Source: Balanoglossus misakiensis (lineage: Eukaryota; Hemichordata). Taken from it: a stretch of DNA of 64,000 nucleotides. Below, in pieces: positions 62,531 through 64,000 of the stretch; within the stretch, counting starts at the first letter, position 1; every line of letters begins with the position of its first letter. Where the stretch lies: NCBI GenBank assembly GCA_040954595.2, contig CM082582.2, positions 13,330,001 to 13,394,000 of the forward strand, given 5' to 3'. A program made the position numbers and the translations under genes. The notes under the pieces are model-generated. The model was not told where the DNA came from, ran no database searches, and saw only the letters and a program-made list of their open reading frames with translations.

Positions 62531-64000
62531 AACCCAGACAGACTGGAGAGTTTCTCAACATTTGCAAAGTCATCCAGGGTGCAAGAACGCCGATACCTAA
62601 AAACCAATAGAGTCTGTTGGCCCCAAATTAGGTAATAATATCACAGCAAGGATGGTAGATCACAGCTGATTGGCTGTAGGGCAATTCAAATTGGCCAATC
62701 ACAGCTTGTTTTTGCCACTTAGCTCAGTCCCATATTGGATCATGGGGGAAAATAAATACCACTTAGTTTCCCAAAACAGAAATGCACAATGCCAAGCTAA
62801 TGATTTCCCCATTTTCCCATTATATAGCTTGAGAATTAGTAATGTGCTATTTTCTATTAAAAACAATACAAAAAATCAAAACGAACAATATCTATCTAGC
62901 AATCCTGTTTATTGAACAGTGCTTTTTTCTCTGTTCATGACAGACATTAAAGAAAGCTCTAATGTTAATGAAAAAAAATTAAAAAATAAGCCTTTGATGT
63001 GTAGTATTTTGTGTAGGACATAGTGACAGAGAATTTGCTCAGATCTTTAGATTGCTGTACATACAGATGTTGTTTACATATAATATATACGGTTCTTTTT
63101 TCTGACCAGTGTCCAAGTCTGCATATATGTGCTTACAAAGTAGATTATAAGGGGACCAGAAAAAATTGTCTCAATTTATTTATTAAACTGTTGGAAAAAA
63201 ATCATGTATACATGTTTTATTTGGAGTCTTTTTGACCAAATTCTAATCAGTGTTCTTTTTATGAAATTACGGATGAATATTGCATAATTATGAGACCAAT
63301 TTTAGAAAGGCTTTTCTACTCTCTATTTTACACTAACGCATCGCAAGATCCCCTTTGAGCAATACAAATGGGGATGTGGATATCAAGATCTACTGTCCTG
63401 TTCTGGGGGTGACGGTGTAGGTCACAAGACTTAGGCTGATGATAATCACAAATATTCATACAAATAGACTTCAGATTATACTTTTGAAGAATACACGAAT
63501 TGTTTAAATTCACCTGCATCGGTAACAGCAAACAACATTATATTCCCCCCAGAGTCATGCTCAATCTGCAGAAACTATCAGGAAAAAATCTGATTTTCAC
63601 ATTCGAGGCAGCACACAACTTTTAGAAATAAGCAATTAGAGAAAAGATAACAAAAATATATATGAAAAGTACAAAAAAAATGATAGATACTATTTTGCCT
63701 AGTGTACAATAATTGTGGACAACATTCCTTATCCTTGTGTTGTAAAACATACATTTTTGCTAATCCAAAACATTAAAAATAAATATAAAAAAATAATAGT
63801 CTTTCATTGAAAGCTTCCCTTTTAATTGTGAAACCAGTCTTTTTTCAGCACTGGTATTGTATTAAAATCCCACAGCTTATAATAGATAGTGATTGATGAA
63901 GAAAATGTTTTGACTGTGAGTCAAGGCATAGTTCAAGTTTAGTGGTACCGGTACACGTCAAATCTTTCAAGAAAAGTAGCGTTTTGTACACCAACAATTT
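62531..64000 (+). other. G-alpha-o 3' UTR and downstream flank
   Basis: AT-rich and CpG-poor. AATAAA occurs at 62751-62756 and 63778-63783. No further exon of G-alpha-o or of another gene is supported before the window ends. Confidence 0.55.

Noticed and set aside
1-64000. CRISPR arrays, bacterial operons, integrated virus or phage
   Set aside because: No direct-repeat and spacer pattern, no capsid, polymerase or integrase-like frame; introns throughout mark animal nuclear DNA.

Overview
The window is animal nuclear DNA. All four protein genes lie on the + strand and are split into many short exons with GT..AG introns, and there is a eukaryotic tRNA-Phe with Pol III signals. The gene families (a 354-residue G-alpha-o, an Ajuba/LIMD1/WTIP LIM protein, and adhesion GPCRs with EGF and laminin-G/pentraxin-like ectodomains) together with exons of 40-420 bp suggest an invertebrate deuterostome such as a hemichordate, cephalochordate or echinoderm. 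That placement is inference; the species cannot be read from the sequence.

Layout. (1) 160-11584: adhesion GPCR 'A', 5' end outside the window, 39 coding exons, about 1968 residues visible: 4 EGF, 5 LamG-like, GAIN/GPS, 7TM, short tail. (2) 11585-14196: intergenic, with a possible promoter/5' exon near 12.3-12.55 kb and a tRNA-Phe(GAA) gene at 13053-13156. The tRNA T-loop carries a 31-nt insertion built around a perfect hairpin; the same hairpin recurs 809 bp downstream. (3) 14197-30927: adhesion GPCR 'B', a tandem paralogue of A, 52 coding exons, about 2599 residues: 11 EGF, 1 LamG-like, 2 EGF, 5 LamG-like, GAIN/GPS, 7TM. No signal-peptide exon was found for B. (4) 32496-43857: an Ajuba/LIMD1/WTIP-type protein of 889 residues in 8 exons, with non-autonomous transposon-like elements in introns 1 and 6. 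(5) 48544-62530: G-alpha-o, 354 residues in 8 exons, with a 9.4-kb third intron. (6) 62531-64000: 3' UTR and flank.

I joined exons by hand using splice sites, reading frame and family resemblance. Exon lengths sum to whole codons in all four genes: A 5906 nt plus one base carried in from upstream, B 7799 nt plus one base, the LIM gene 2670 nt, and G-alpha-o 1065 nt. This is a strong internal check on the models.

How the genes relate. A and B are cell-surface receptors whose large ectodomains probably bind matrix or neighbouring cells and whose 7TM parts signal through heterotrimeric G proteins. G-alpha-o is a cytoplasmic partner for GPCRs in general; nothing here shows that it couples to A or B. 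The LIM protein belongs to a family acting at cell junctions and in Hippo signalling.

The most unusual items are the hairpin-interrupted tRNA-Phe and its satellite copy; the exon-by-exon matched receptor pair with divergent tethered agonists and intracellular loop 2; six perfect TGACGTCA sites in the G-alpha-o introns; a 437-bp TA-flanked MITE-like element; a foldback plus TIR element; and a sharp CpG contrast between neighbouring loci that looks like a germline methylation footprint.
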